Assembly: GCF_003985155.1 (NCBI RefSeq)
Contig: NZ_ML133700.1
Span: forward strand, 62,001 to 126,000
From: Rhizobium vallis
Lineage (GTDB): Bacteria > Pseudomonadota > Alphaproteobacteria > Rhizobiales > Rhizobiaceae
Reading direction: 5' to 3'
Length of the DNA: 64,000 bases
How positions within the stretch are numbered: the first letter of the stretch is position 1; every line of letters begins with the position of its first letter. The notes under the pieces are model-generated. The model did not search any database and was not told where the DNA came from. It worked only from the letters and a program-made list of their open reading frames with translations. The translations under genes were made by a program, and so were the position numbers. Of the stretch, positions 33,848 through 42,147 are shown piece after piece.

Positions 33848-34930
33848 ATGCAATCCGCCGTCTCCGTCAAGGACCTGAAGATCGCCTATGGCGACCACAC
33901 CGTGATCGAGAAGATGTCGATCGACATCGCGCCACGCGAGTTCCTGGTTCTGCTCGGCCCTTCCGGCTGCGGCAAGTCCACCCTTCTGAATGCCATCGCC
34001 GGCCTGCAGGACATTACGGCAGGCGAGGTTTGGATCTCGGGCAAGAACGTTAGCTGGGAGGAGCCGAAGGACCGTGGCATCGGCATGGTCTTCCAGTCCT
34101 ATGCGCTCTACCCGCGCATGTCGGTCCGCAAGAACCTCTCCTTCGGACTTCGCGTCGCCGGGCTGCCGAAGACCGAAATCGAGGCGCGCGTCGCCCGCAC
34201 GGCCGCCCTTCTCCATCTCGACAAATTGCTCGACCGGCGACCGGCTGAGCTTTCCGGTGGGCAGCGCCAGCGCGTCGCGATCGGCCGGGCGCTGGTGCGG
34301 GAAGTGGATGTGTTCCTTTTTGACGAACCGCTGTCGAACCTCGACGCCAAGCTGCGCAACGAATTGCGCGTCGAGATCAAGAAGCTGCATCAGCGCCTCG
34401 GCAACACCATGATCTATGTGACGCACGATCAGGTCGAGGCGCTGACGCTTGCCGACCGGATCGCCATCATGCGCGACGGCGTGATCCAGCAGCTCGCCTC
34501 CCCGGCCGAGATCTACCGCCGCCCGGCCAATCTCTTCGTCGCCGGCTTCATCGGCGCTCCGGCGATGAACTTCATCGAGGGCCGAATCGAGCGCGACGGC
34601 GAGGCGCGTCTCTTCCGAAGCAACGGCTTGGCCTGCGATCTCTCCGGCTACTCTTTCCGCGCGGCCGCGACAGAAGGACCAGCCACACTCGGTTTTCGCC
34701 CTGAGCATCTTGTCCTCGACGGAACTGCAAGCGGCCTGCCCATCATTCCGGGCCGCGTTTCCGTCGTCGAGCCGATGGGTTCGGACGCCGTCGTCTGGTT
34801 TGATTGGGGAGACCAAAGCCTCTCGCTCCGGCTCATGGGCGACGTCACTCTCGAGCCCGGCGATGCGCTGACGCCCGGCCTCGATATTGCCAAGGCCTCC
34901 CTCTTCGGCGCCGACGGATCGCGGCTGTGA
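33848..34930 (+). CDS. Sugar ABC transporter ATP-binding protein (UgpC/MalK family)
   Basis: 360 residues: an ABC domain with Walker A at 37-45 (GPSGCGKST), signature LSGGQRQRVAIGRAL and FDEPLSNLDAKLR, then a C-terminal OB-fold (TOBE) regulatory domain from about residue 235 (APAMNFIEGRIERDG, GFRPEHL). The C-terminal domain distinguishes MalK/UgpC ATPases. It may also receive regulatory signals, though no EIIA partner is encoded here. Confidence 0.9.
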   Translation: MQSAVSVKDLKIAYGDHTVIEKMSIDIAPREFLVLLGPSGCGKSTLLNAIAGLQDITAGEVWISGKNVSWEEPKDRGIGMVFQSYALYPRMSVRKNLSFGLRVAGLPKTEIEARVARTAALLHLDKLLDRRPAELSGGQRQRVAIGRALVREVDVFLFDEPLSNLDAKLRNELRVEIKKLHQRLGNTMIYVTHDQVEALTLADRIAIMRDGVIQQLASPAEIYRRPANLFVAGFIGAPAMNFIEGRIERDGEARLFRSNGLACDLSGYSFRAAATEGPATLGFRPEHLVLDGTASGLPIIPGRVSVVEPMGSDAVVWFDWGDQSLSLRLMGDVTLEPGDALTPGLDIAKASLFGADGSRL

Positions 34931-35014
34931 GGCGCCATCCCTTTGTTTTCCCGCAATTGCGGACGCGCCTCGCGCCCCTTTGAGGAATTGCTCCAGGACA
35001 GGATTTGGAAAGAC

Positions 35015-36667
35015 ATGTCTGAGATCGTCTATGATGCGCTGGTGATCGGCTCCGGCGCGGCGGGTTCCTTCGCGGTCAAGGAACTGACGGCGCAGGGATT
35101 GTCGGTGCTGCTGCTCGAGGCCGGCCCGGCCGTCGGGCCTGGGGATTTCGATCCCGCCCGCAAGAAGGAGCCCGCCAGCAGCATCAATATCTGGGAACGC
35201 GCGCGCGCCACGCTCAAGGGACAGCCGATCCAGGCACGCGCGGCCTTTTTTACCGAGCGCTTCAGCCATTTCTTCGTCAACGACCGCAAGAACCCCTATA
35301 CGACACCGAAAGGCGAGCCCTTCCTCTGGATCCGCGGACGCCAGGGCGGCGGGCGTCTCCACAGTTTCGGCCGGGTGCTACTGCGCTGGACCGACGAGGA
35401 TTTCAAGATCCGGTCGCGCTCTGGAAAGGGCGTGGACTGGCCGGTTTCCTATGACGAGCTGGCGCCATTCTACGACGAGGTGGAAGCCTATCTCGGGCTC
35501 TACGGCAACAAGGACAATGTGGCGACCCTGCCGGACGGCATCTATGCGAAGCCGGCAGGCCTGACGCCCGCCGAACAGCTGTTCAAGCAGGCTGTGGAAA
35601 GCCGCTGGCCGGAACGGCACGTCGTCTCATGGCGCTACATCGCGCCCGATGCAGACCGCATGCCGCGGCCGCTGCGCGAAGCGAACGCCAGTGGCGGTCT
35701 GACCGTTCGCTACGACGCCGTCGTTCGCCGCATCACCACGGACGAGAAAACCGGCCGCGCCACCGGCGCGGAATACATCGATCGCAACACCGGCGAGGTA
35801 TCGACCGCTCGCGCGGCGACAGTGGTGTTGTCTGCCTCGCCGATCGAGAGCGTGCGACTGCTCCTCAATTCGGCTTCGGCGAAGCATCCGGACGGACTTG
35901 GAAACAGCTCCGGTGTTCTCGGCCGCTACTTCATGGATCAGCTCCCATGCCTTGCCTTCGGCTCCTTCTCGAAGGCGAAGGGCTGGGCGCCCGACCGCTC
36001 CGCCCCCACCGACCCATTCTACAATCCCTCGGGCGGGATCGTCATTCCCCGCTTCGGCGAGGGGGATGCCGGCCGCGGTGATTTCGATTACCAGGGCAGC
36101 GTGGGCCGGGCACCGGTCTCCGGGGAGGTCGATGCCCGCCTCGCCTTCTTCGGCTTCGGCCGCATGCTGCCCTATGCCGATAATCGAATTACGCTGGATG
36201 TCAGGCGTAGGGATGCCTGGAGCATTCCCGTTCCGCATATCCGCTGCGTCATGCGGGAAGAAGAACAGGCGCTCTTGCGCCGGCAGGAGGAAACGCTGAT
36301 CGCCATGGTCAGAGAGGTTGGAGGCGATCTCGAATTCATCGGCTCGCCCACCGGCCTCAAGGAGATGGGCAAGGGTGCGTTCCCTGAAGCCGACGCCTTC
36401 AGCCGCTTCATGTTCCGCACATGGTTTCGCAAGACCATGTGCATGGGCGCGGCGATCCATGAGACGGGCGGTGCCCGCATGGGCGAAACCCCGGAAGCTT
36501 CGGTGCTCAATCCCTATAATCAGGTCTGGGATGCCCCGAACCTTGTCGTCACCGACGCCAGCGCCTTCCCGGGCAGCGGCATCGCCGGCACCACGCTGAC
36601 CGTCATGGCCCTGACGATCCGCGCCTGCCGCAACCTTGTCGACCGATACCGGGCGGGGCAGCTTTAG
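35015..36667 (+). CDS. GMC-family FAD oxidoreductase
   Basis: 550 residues from ATG 35015. The FAD-binding VIGSGAAGSFAVKEL and LLLEAGP open the protein, and the C-terminus has the catalytic histidine region AIHETGGARMGETPE and TDASAFPGSGIAGTTLTVMAL. The variant HETGGARMG is that of the gluconate-2-dehydrogenase/glucoside-3-dehydrogenase large-subunit branch rather than choline oxidase. No twin-arginine signal is seen, and no small subunit or cytochrome is adjacent. With the isomerase/epimerase of the same operon it may oxidise an imported sugar or glycoside to a keto-sugar that is then rearranged (inference). Confidence 0.82.
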   Translation: MSEIVYDALVIGSGAAGSFAVKELTAQGLSVLLLEAGPAVGPGDFDPARKKEPASSINIWERARATLKGQPIQARAAFFTERFSHFFVNDRKNPYTTPKGEPFLWIRGRQGGGRLHSFGRVLLRWTDEDFKIRSRSGKGVDWPVSYDELAPFYDEVEAYLGLYGNKDNVATLPDGIYAKPAGLTPAEQLFKQAVESRWPERHVVSWRYIAPDADRMPRPLREANASGGLTVRYDAVVRRITTDEKTGRATGAEYIDRNTGEVSTARAATVVLSASPIESVRLLLNSASAKHPDGLGNSSGVLGRYFMDQLPCLAFGSFSKAKGWAPDRSAPTDPFYNPSGGIVIPRFGEGDAGRGDFDYQGSVGRAPVSGEVDARLAFFGFGRMLPYADNRITLDVRRRDAWSIPVPHIRCVMREEEQALLRRQEETLIAMVREVGGDLEFIGSPTGLKEMGKGAFPEADAFSRFMFRTWFRKTMCMGAAIHETGGARMGETPEASVLNPYNQVWDAPNLVVTDASAFPGSGIAGTTLTVMALTIRACRNLVDRYRAGQL

Positions 36668-36828
36668 GCGTGGTTTCGGCGGGTGGAATGCGCCCATTGC
36701 GTGCCGCGCCGCTTCCGCCAGGCCCGGGAACGACAGAGGCGCTTAGCCGTTTCAGCTTTTGATGGATGGTCGTCACAAAAATTTTGCAAGGACATGCTCC
36801 TGTCAAAAAAAGCAGAAGGAAAAAGGCC

Positions 36829-37743
36829 ATGTCGCAATCACATCAGGATCAGCTCAGCCGAATAAAAGCCGAAATCGCCGACAGCTTCGATGAGGAGCTG
36901 GAAATGCAGATGGAGGAAGACCGGCTGGACGATCTGGTCGCCGAAGGAATGTCGGAACCGGCCGAGCAGACGCTCGAGCGAAAGATCTATTTCCGGGAGC
37001 TTTTCCGGCTGCAGCACGAACTGGTGCGGCTGCAGGATTGGGTTCAGCACAAGCAGCTGAAGGTCGTGGTACTTTTCGAAGGCCGGGATTCGGCCGGCAA
37101 GGGAGGCGCGATCAAGCGCGTGACGCAGCGGCTCAATCCGCGCGTCTGCCGGACGGTCGCGCTGCCCGCCCCGACTGAGCGGGAACGCCATCAATGGTAT
37201 TTCCAACGATATGTCCCGCATCTTCCCACAGCCGGCGAAATGGTGCTCTTCGACCGCAGCTGGTACAATCGCGCCGGTGTCGAGCGCGTGATGGGGTTCT
37301 GCACGCCTGATGAACTCGAGGAATTCTTCCGCTCGGTGCCTGAATTCGAGCGCATGCTGGTCCGTTCCGGAATCGTGCTGATCAAGTACTGGTTTTCGAT
37401 CACCGACGAAGAGCAGGAATTCCGCTTCAAGATGCGTATCCACGATCCGCTGAAGCAATGGAAGCTTTCACCGATGGATATGGAAAGCCGTGTCCACTGG
37501 GAGGAATACACCAAGGCCAAGGAAGAAATGCTGGCGCGCACGCACACCAAGGAAGCGCCCTGGTGGGTGGTACAGGCCGTGGACAAGAAACGGGCGCGGT
37601 TGAACTGCATCGCCCATCTTCTCGAGCAGATCCCTTATGAGGATGTTCCGAAGCCGGAGATTGAGCTACCGGACCGCATCCGTCATGCCGATTACAACAG
37701 GGCGCCGGTTCCGCCTGAAATGCACGTGCCCGAGCGCTATTGA
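36829..37743 (+). CDS. ppk2: Polyphosphate kinase 2 (PPK2)
   Basis: 304 residues from the ATG with an AGAAGGAAAAAGG Shine-Dalgarno. The P-loop EGRDSAGKGGAIKR is at about residues 84-97, FDRSWYNRAGVE forms the Walker B-like lid region, and YWFSITDEEQ and WWVVQAVDKKRARLN follow, all PPK2 hallmarks. It transfers phosphate between polyphosphate and nucleoside diphosphates/monophosphates. The acidic N-terminal 45 residues (EELEMQMEEDRLDDL) are a short extension before the one-domain core. It stands alone and is followed by a strong bidirectional hairpin. Confidence 0.92.
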   Translation: MSQSHQDQLSRIKAEIADSFDEELEMQMEEDRLDDLVAEGMSEPAEQTLERKIYFRELFRLQHELVRLQDWVQHKQLKVVVLFEGRDSAGKGGAIKRVTQRLNPRVCRTVALPAPTERERHQWYFQRYVPHLPTAGEMVLFDRSWYNRAGVERVMGFCTPDELEEFFRSVPEFERMLVRSGIVLIKYWFSITDEEQEFRFKMRIHDPLKQWKLSPMDMESRVHWEEYTKAKEEMLARTHTKEAPWWVVQAVDKKRARLNCIAHLLEQIPYEDVPKPEIELPDRIRHADYNRAPVPPEMHVPERY

Positions 37744-37815
37744 ACGTATAGTCGCAACCGGCGGCAAGCTCGGGGGAAATAGCCGCAGCATGCGGCAATT
37801 CATCCCGGAGTGCTC

Positions 37816-37845
37816 TGCTATGCCACGCGAGAGCGTGGCGTAGCA
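37816..37845. terminator. Bidirectional terminator-like hairpin between ppk2 and the aldo-keto reductase
   Basis: TGCTATGCCACGC and GCGTGGCGTAGCA pair over 13 positions with one G-U around a GAGA loop. It sits between convergent genes, 72 bp after ppk2 and 29 bp after the reductase stop. There is no clear U-run, so efficiency is uncertain. Confidence 0.55.
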
Positions 37846-37874
37846 ACGCGATCCGCTGCACGATTCGGATACCG

Positions 37875-38750
37875 TCAGGCGGCGATATCAGCCATGCGGT
37901 TCAATTCTCCGACAGCGTCGTCCGGGAGCGCCAGCCCGGCGGCGGCGAGGTTCTCCCTGAGATGGCCGACCGATGAGGTGCCGGGGATCAGCAGGATGTT
38001 CGGAGCACGACGCAGCAGCCAGGCGAGCGCCACCTGCATAGGCGTGGCGTTCAGGCGTGCGGCGACGTTGGAGAGTGTGGACGATTGCAGCGGGGTAAAG
38101 CCGCCGAGCGGGAAGAACGGTACATAGGCGATGCCGTCGCCGGCAAGCTCGTCGATCAGGGCATCATCTGCCCGATGCGCCAGATTGTACTGGTTCTGTA
38201 CGCAGACGATCTCGGTGATCCCGCGGCCTTCGGCGACCTGCTTCGATGTGGCGTTGCTTAAGCCCACGTGACGGACCAGACCTTGCCGCTGAAGATCGGC
38301 AAGGACCGCAAGCGGCTGTTCTATCGATCCTTCGGCGGGGCTATGCAGGTCGAAGGCGATCCTGAGGTTGACCACGTCGAGCACATCCAGGCCGAGATTG
38401 CGCAGGTTGTCGTGGACTGCCTGCGTCAACTCCTGGCGCGAGAAGGCTGGAATCCATGATCCATCCGCACCGCGCCGTGCGCCGATCTTGGTGACGATGA
38501 CGAGATCGTCGCGATAAGGATGCAGTGCTTCGCGGATGATCCGGTTGGTGACGTGGGGGCCGTAGAAGTCGCTTGTATCGATGTGATTGACGCCTGACGC
38601 AACGGCTTCGCGCAACACCGCCAAGGCTGCGTCATGATCCCTGGGCGGGCCGAACACGCCTGGACCCGCAAGCTGCATGGCGCCATAGCCGAGCCGTTTG
38701 ACGCGACGGTCGCCGATGGTGAACGTACCGGACTGATCGATAATGGACAT
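37875..38750 (-). CDS. Aldo/keto reductase
   Basis: 291-residue AKR. The barrel holds the catalytic set: D in HIDTSDFYGPHVTN with Tyr, Lys in VIVTKIGARR; the later VGLSNATSKQV and VQNQYNLAHR are NADPH-side motifs. The frame remains open for 335 codons upstream but that part is antisense to the LysR gene. It is divergent from a LysR regulator with a 96-bp gap, the usual arrangement of a LysR-activated target. Confidence 0.87.
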   Translation of the reverse strand: MSIIDQSGTFTIGDRRVKRLGYGAMQLAGPGVFGPPRDHDAALAVLREAVASGVNHIDTSDFYGPHVTNRIIREALHPYRDDLVIVTKIGARRGADGSWIPAFSRQELTQAVHDNLRNLGLDVLDVVNLRIAFDLHSPAEGSIEQPLAVLADLQRQGLVRHVGLSNATSKQVAEGRGITEIVCVQNQYNLAHRADDALIDELAGDGIAYVPFFPLGGFTPLQSSTLSNVAARLNATPMQVALAWLLRRAPNILLIPGTSSVGHLRENLAAAGLALPDDAVGELNRMADIAA

Positions 38751-38846
38751 GATCCAACTCCTTTCAAGAGATGGCGCCAAGTTAGGCGTTGTCCGATCGC
38801 GTGAAAACCGGGTACAATCCGCACGGGCTGTGCGGGGTGGCGAACA

Positions 38847-39758
38847 ATGAAAGTCGACTTGGGTGATTTGAATGCCTTCGTGGCGGTGGCGCAAGCCGGC
38901 GGTTTTCGCGAAGGCGCGCGCGCAAGCGGCGGCAGCGCCTCTTTCCTTAGCGAGGCGGTTCGTCGCCTGGAGGCGCAGCTCGGTGTCAGGCTGCTCAACC
39001 GCACGACGCGCAGCGTCGTCCCGACCGAAGCGGGCAAAGGCTTGCTGGAGCGGCTCGGTCCCGCATTGACGGAGGTCGAGTCGGCTCTCGACGTCGTCAA
39101 CGGTTTTCGCGACAGGCCGGCCGGTTCGTTGCGGCTCAACGTGCCGGTCAGCGCGGCGCGGTTGGTGCTGCCGGCCATCGTTCCACCATTCCTCGCCGCC
39201 TATCCCGACATTCGGCTGGAGGTGGTCGCTGAAGAGAGCTTCGTCGATGTGATTGCCGCCGGCTGCGACGCCGGCATCCGTTATGATGAGCGGCTGGAGC
39301 AGGATATGATCGCCGTGCCGATCGGGCCACGCGTGCAGCGCTTTGCCACTGCGGCGTCCCCCGATTATCTCGATCGTCACGGCCGGCCGCAGCACCCGAG
39401 CGAATTGCTCGGCCATGCCTGTCTGCTCGGCCGTTTTGCCAGCGGCGCGCTGACGACGCCGTGGGAATTCGAGCGAGATGGCGAGGTGGTTCGGGTCGAA
39501 CCGAGCGGCCCCTTGATCGTCAGGATCGGCGGGGCGACCGACCTTAAGGTGGACGCTGCGATATCGGGTACGGGGATCGTCTACGTTTTCGAGGACTGGC
39601 TGCGCCCGCATCTCGACAGCGGCGCCCTCGAGCCGATCCTCGAACCATGGTGGCAGTGCTTTTCCGGGCCGTTCCTCTATTATCCCGGGCGGCGCTTGGT
39701 GCCTGCGCCGCTGCGTGCCTTCATCGACTTCGTAAAAGCATCGGCCAACCAGCATTGA
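38847..39758 (+). CDS. LysR-family transcriptional regulator
   Basis: 303 residues. MKVDLGDLNAFVAVAQAGGF opens the winged helix; GSASFLSEAVRRLEAQLGVRLLNRTTRSV is the recognition region, followed by an effector-binding domain (SLRLNVPVSAARLVLPAIVPPF). It belongs to the common LysR branch that often represses or activates a divergent oxidoreductase. The aldo-keto reductase at 37875-38750 is the obvious target. Confidence 0.9.
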   Translation: MKVDLGDLNAFVAVAQAGGFREGARASGGSASFLSEAVRRLEAQLGVRLLNRTTRSVVPTEAGKGLLERLGPALTEVESALDVVNGFRDRPAGSLRLNVPVSAARLVLPAIVPPFLAAYPDIRLEVVAEESFVDVIAAGCDAGIRYDERLEQDMIAVPIGPRVQRFATAASPDYLDRHGRPQHPSELLGHACLLGRFASGALTTPWEFERDGEVVRVEPSGPLIVRIGGATDLKVDAAISGTGIVYVFEDWLRPHLDSGALEPILEPWWQCFSGPFLYYPGRRLVPAPLRAFIDFVKASANQH

Positions 39759-39820
39759 GCGGCGTCAAAGCTTGACCTCGGCACTGTCGCGATAATTCCC
39801 TGATCTTCTCGCGGTCGTCC

Positions 39821-40015
39821 TCAATGGACGCTCGGCGTTTTCATGACCACCGCGAAATCTTCGGCGACCAGTTCGCTGACGGCGATGAGGATTTCTTCCC
39901 GGGAAAAGCCGGATGTCAGGGCGCGTTGGATCAGATCCTGCAGATCCGGCTCCACGACGTCGCGGCAATCTTCGAGGCGTTCCTCCGAAACGGTGAGGCT
40001 ATTGAGTTCGTCCAT
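39821..40015 (-). CDS. Small acidic hypothetical protein (64 aa)
   Basis: Starts with ATG after GGAAAGGACAGACA, a good Shine-Dalgarno. It is mostly helical and acidic (DCRDVVEPDLQDLIQRAL, SREEILIAVSELVAED), without membrane segments or a known motif. It follows rpsU by 51 bp on the same strand and is probably co-transcribed. No function is assigned. Confidence 0.65.
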   Translation of the reverse strand: MDELNSLTVSEERLEDCRDVVEPDLQDLIQRALTSGFSREEILIAVSELVAEDFAVVMKTPSVH

Positions 40016-40066
40016 TGTCTGTCCTTTCCGGATATAATTGCGGTGGCCTGGGATGGTTCGAGGCGG

Positions 40067-40300
40067 TTAACGGGCAGCCGTCCGCGTCCGTCCGGCAAGC
40101 AGGCCCTCGCGTTGCATCTTCTTGCGGGCAGCCTTGCGCTGCCGGCTGATTGCCTGCGCCTTTTCCCTGACACGGCGTTCGGATGGCTTCTCGTAGGCGC
40201 GCCGTTCCTTCATTTCGCGGAACAGGCCTTCGCGCTGCATTTTCTTCTTCAAAACCCTGAGCGCCTGATCGACGTTGTTGTCTCTGACAAGTACCTGCAT
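40067..40300 (-). CDS. rpsU: 30S ribosomal protein S21
   Basis: 77 residues. MQVLVRDNNVDQALRVLKKK, REGLFREMKERRAYEKPSERR and the basic C-terminus are S21 of the rhizobial type. S21 joins the 30S head-platform near the anti-Shine-Dalgarno of 16S RNA. Rhizobial genomes often have more than one rpsU; this copy sits in accessory metabolic DNA between small unknown genes and ends with an Arg/Ala-rich tail (GRTRTAAR), so it is likely an extra paralogue. AAGGAGAATTCGAA precedes the ATG. Confidence 0.93.
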   Translation of the reverse strand: MQVLVRDNNVDQALRVLKKKMQREGLFREMKERRAYEKPSERRVREKAQAISRQRKAARKKMQREGLLAGRTRTAAR

Positions 40301-40338
40301 TTCGAATTCTCCTTATGGCTGTTTGCACCGATCGCCGT

Positions 40339-40491
40339 TCAGCCGAGCTGCTTGGCAATCAGCGCCTGCAGTTCGCGGCGGGTGAGAAGGCAGGGAGACG
40401 GCTTCCAGGTCCCGGCAGCACGGCGGACTGCCTCATCACCCTCACGCGGTTTGGCCGCCGCAACCGCGGTGGCTTTATTTGTGTCGGTCAA
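40339..40491 (-). CDS. Small hypothetical protein (50 aa), TTG start, upstream of rpsU
   Basis: A short gene on the minus strand: TTG at 40491 with AAAGGA 5 bp upstream, stop TGA at 40339-40341, 38 bp before rpsU. The product begins MTDTNKATAVAAAKPREGDE and ends LTRRELQALIAKQLG; the second half (WKPSPCLLTRRELQAL) looks like a compact helix. Third positions are GC-rich as in real genes of this genome. No function is recognised. An opposing plus-strand frame (40315-40635) is less convincing. Confidence 0.55.
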   Translation of the reverse strand: MTDTNKATAVAAAKPREGDEAVRRAAGTWKPSPCLLTRRELQALIAKQLG

Positions 40492-40929
40492 AAAAATCCT
40501 TTGCCGGCCATGGCCGGGGTCATCGCTTGTGTGTGGGATTGCTTATCGTGCGGCCTCTGGCCGCATGGCCGGTGCGCAAGCGTGTCGTCCAAGAGCCGTA
40601 CGGTTTGGTTCCGCTTCGATCGGTCGCAGCTGTAAAATAGGTGTCGGAGACCGCGATTGCAACGGGCGAGCCAGCAGCGTCATAAAACTCCACCGGAGGT
40701 GTCCGTCTCCGGCATTTTACTCAAGTTATCCGCGTATTAGTTCGCCAAATTTTCTTCAAATTTGCGTGAAAATGGAATTATTCCATCGCAAATGAAGCAA
40801 CGGGAAAATCGGCGGCGAAATTAACCTTCTGTTAAATAGGTTATTGACTTATAGTATTAATCAGTTGTTAAAGGAGCCGCTCGCTAAGGTCAAAATTGAC
40901 CCGTCGATAAACAATTTTAGGAGAGAGCA
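40492..40929. other. 438-bp intergenic region between the rpsU cluster and the rapA-like gene
   Basis: The left part (to about 40720) is GC-rich and holds no recognised gene. From about 40720 the sequence becomes strongly AT-rich, unlike its surroundings, up to the rapA start. It contains a TAACC...GGTTA inverted repeat around 40823-40843 and the promoter described separately. It probably holds promoters for the minus-strand small-gene/rpsU cluster and for rapA. Confidence 0.5.
40844..40872 (+). promoter_or_regulatory. Promoter of the rapA-like gene
   Basis: TTGACT at 40844-40849 and GTTAAA at 40867-40872 are separated by 17 bp in an AT-rich block, about 55 bp upstream of the ATG. AGGAGAGAG directly before the ATG is a strong Shine-Dalgarno. 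An inverted repeat (TAACC/GGTTA) just upstream of the -35 box could bind a regulator. Confidence 0.5.
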
Positions 40930-41643
40930 ATGGCTTCGCCGATACACGCAACTGATGATAGTGCAACATTTAATGAAACAGACGTAATTTCCGGAAATCT
41001 GCTTTCCAACGATTCTTCCGACAACGGCCACCTGTACCTGCGCGCCTTCGACGGCGAAAGCGTTGGTGCCAAGCAGGGCAACAACCAGATCACCGAGATC
41101 CATGGCGACTTCGGTACCTTCTTCGTCAAGCCGGACGGCAGCTATACCTACGTCCTGAGCGACGCTGCCAAGATCGGCTTCACCAATGGTGAAACGCTGA
41201 CTGAACGCGTCACCTACAAGATCTCCGACGGCGCCGGTCACACCGACGTCGGCGTGTTCTCCCTGAACATCCAGGGCGTAACCCAGGTCAAGCCGGTCGC
41301 TGTCGATGACCACTTCAGCTTCTCTGAAGGCGACGTCATGGGTGGCAACGTTCTCAGCAACGACATCAAGGGCGACAACGGCAAGCTCTTCCTCCGTCAG
41401 TTCGACGGCACGAACGTCAGCGCCAAGAGCGGCCTCGACGCCGTTACCGACATCGCCGGCGACCATGGCGTCTTCCACGTCAAGCCGAATGGCGAATTCA
41501 CCTACACGCTGACGGAAGACCTGACTGCCGGCCAGCAGGTCATGGAAACCGTCCAGTACTACAAGATCTCCGACGGCGAAGGCCACACGGATGTCGGTGT
41601 CCTGACGCTCAACATCACGGGCACAGATGCTCATCTCGTGTAA
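40930..41643 (+). CDS. rapA: RapA-like secreted adhesin with two cadherin-like (Ra/CHDL) repeats
   Basis: 237 residues made of two homologous domains, about 5-116 and 121-234. Each has the pattern GNLLSND or GNVLSND, then L.LR.FDG, a GDFGTF/GDHGVF turn, VKPDGSYTY or VKPNGEFTY, and YKISDGAGHTDVGV or YKISDGEGHTDVGV. This two-domain VCBS/cadherin-like build, without N-terminal signal peptide, matches Rhizobium RapA adhesins, which are exported by the PrsDE type I system and bind calcium and exopolysaccharide at cell poles. prsDE are not in this window. Strong RBS, own promoter and own terminator suggest a highly expressed monocistron. Confidence 0.82.
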   Translation: MASPIHATDDSATFNETDVISGNLLSNDSSDNGHLYLRAFDGESVGAKQGNNQITEIHGDFGTFFVKPDGSYTYVLSDAAKIGFTNGETLTERVTYKISDGAGHTDVGVFSLNIQGVTQVKPVAVDDHFSFSEGDVMGGNVLSNDIKGDNGKLFLRQFDGTNVSAKSGLDAVTDIAGDHGVFHVKPNGEFTYTLTEDLTAGQQVMETVQYYKISDGEGHTDVGVLTLNITGTDAHLV

Positions 41644-41669
41644 TCAGCGGTGATACATCGCTGAGACAC

Positions 41670-41705
41670 GACGCCCGCCGTGCCAACGGCGGGCGTCTTC
41701 GTTTA
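41670..41705 (+). terminator. Rho-independent terminator after the rapA-like gene
   Basis: GACGCCCGCCGT and ACGGCGGGCGTC form a perfect 12-bp stem with a GCCA loop, followed by TTCGTTTATT. It lies 27 bp after the rapA stop. Confidence 0.88.
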
Positions 41706-41813
41706 TTCGCCTGGCCTTTCGCCTGACCCGGCGGGACGCTTATACATAATTCTTTTTAGCTAGTTCTTATAAAAGCTGGGGAAGCGTAGTCTTCATGTTC
41801 GGAGGACACGCCC

Positions 41814-42002
41814 TTGACCGAACACATCGAACCCAAGCAAATCGAAACGGACGATCTGACGAAAGTCTGGTCCGTCACCGAATATTGCGCTCGCCATCGG
41901 ATAGATGCCGAGGAACAGGCGCTGCTGCTCAGACTTTTCGGGCCATTCGCGACAGCCTGTGAACTGCTCCACAATGCCAAGCGCGCGCCGCGATTTAGAT
42001 GA
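41814..42002 (+). CDS. Small hypothetical protein (62 aa), TTG start
   Basis: The TTG at 41814 is supported by GGAGGA 7 bp upstream; no ATG fits this frame. The product (start MTEHIEPKQIETDDLTKVW, then EYCARHRIDAEEQALLLRLFG) is mostly helical with a basic end (NAKRAPRFR). No known domain is recognised. It stands alone between the rapA terminator and the LuxR-type gene. Confidence 0.6.
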   Translation: MTEHIEPKQIETDDLTKVWSVTEYCARHRIDAEEQALLLRLFGPFATACELLHNAKRAPRFR

Positions 42003-42147
42003 TGGGCACTTCACCTCGTCGCCTCAAATCATCCATCCTCTCATCGGTCGCAACCTTCCCTTCCCCCGAACGGGCATGAGAATCACCTGATCGGGTGACG
42101 CTCGTCATCTCGGCGGACCCGTCATCGTGAAAGCGAGAGGCGCTGAC

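Noticed and set aside
33830..35362. 510-codon minus-strand frame
   Set aside because: Antisense to the MalK-like ATPase and the start of the GMC gene.
40067..40300. KKMQREGL occurring twice within S21, considered as an internal duplication
   Set aside because: The second copy resembles the normal basic C-terminal segment of rhizobial S21, and the codons differ, so duplication is not needed.
40315..40635. 106-codon plus-strand frame upstream of rapA
   Set aside because: It opposes the better supported 50-aa gene, has no RBS or domain, and reads through an apparent promoter region.
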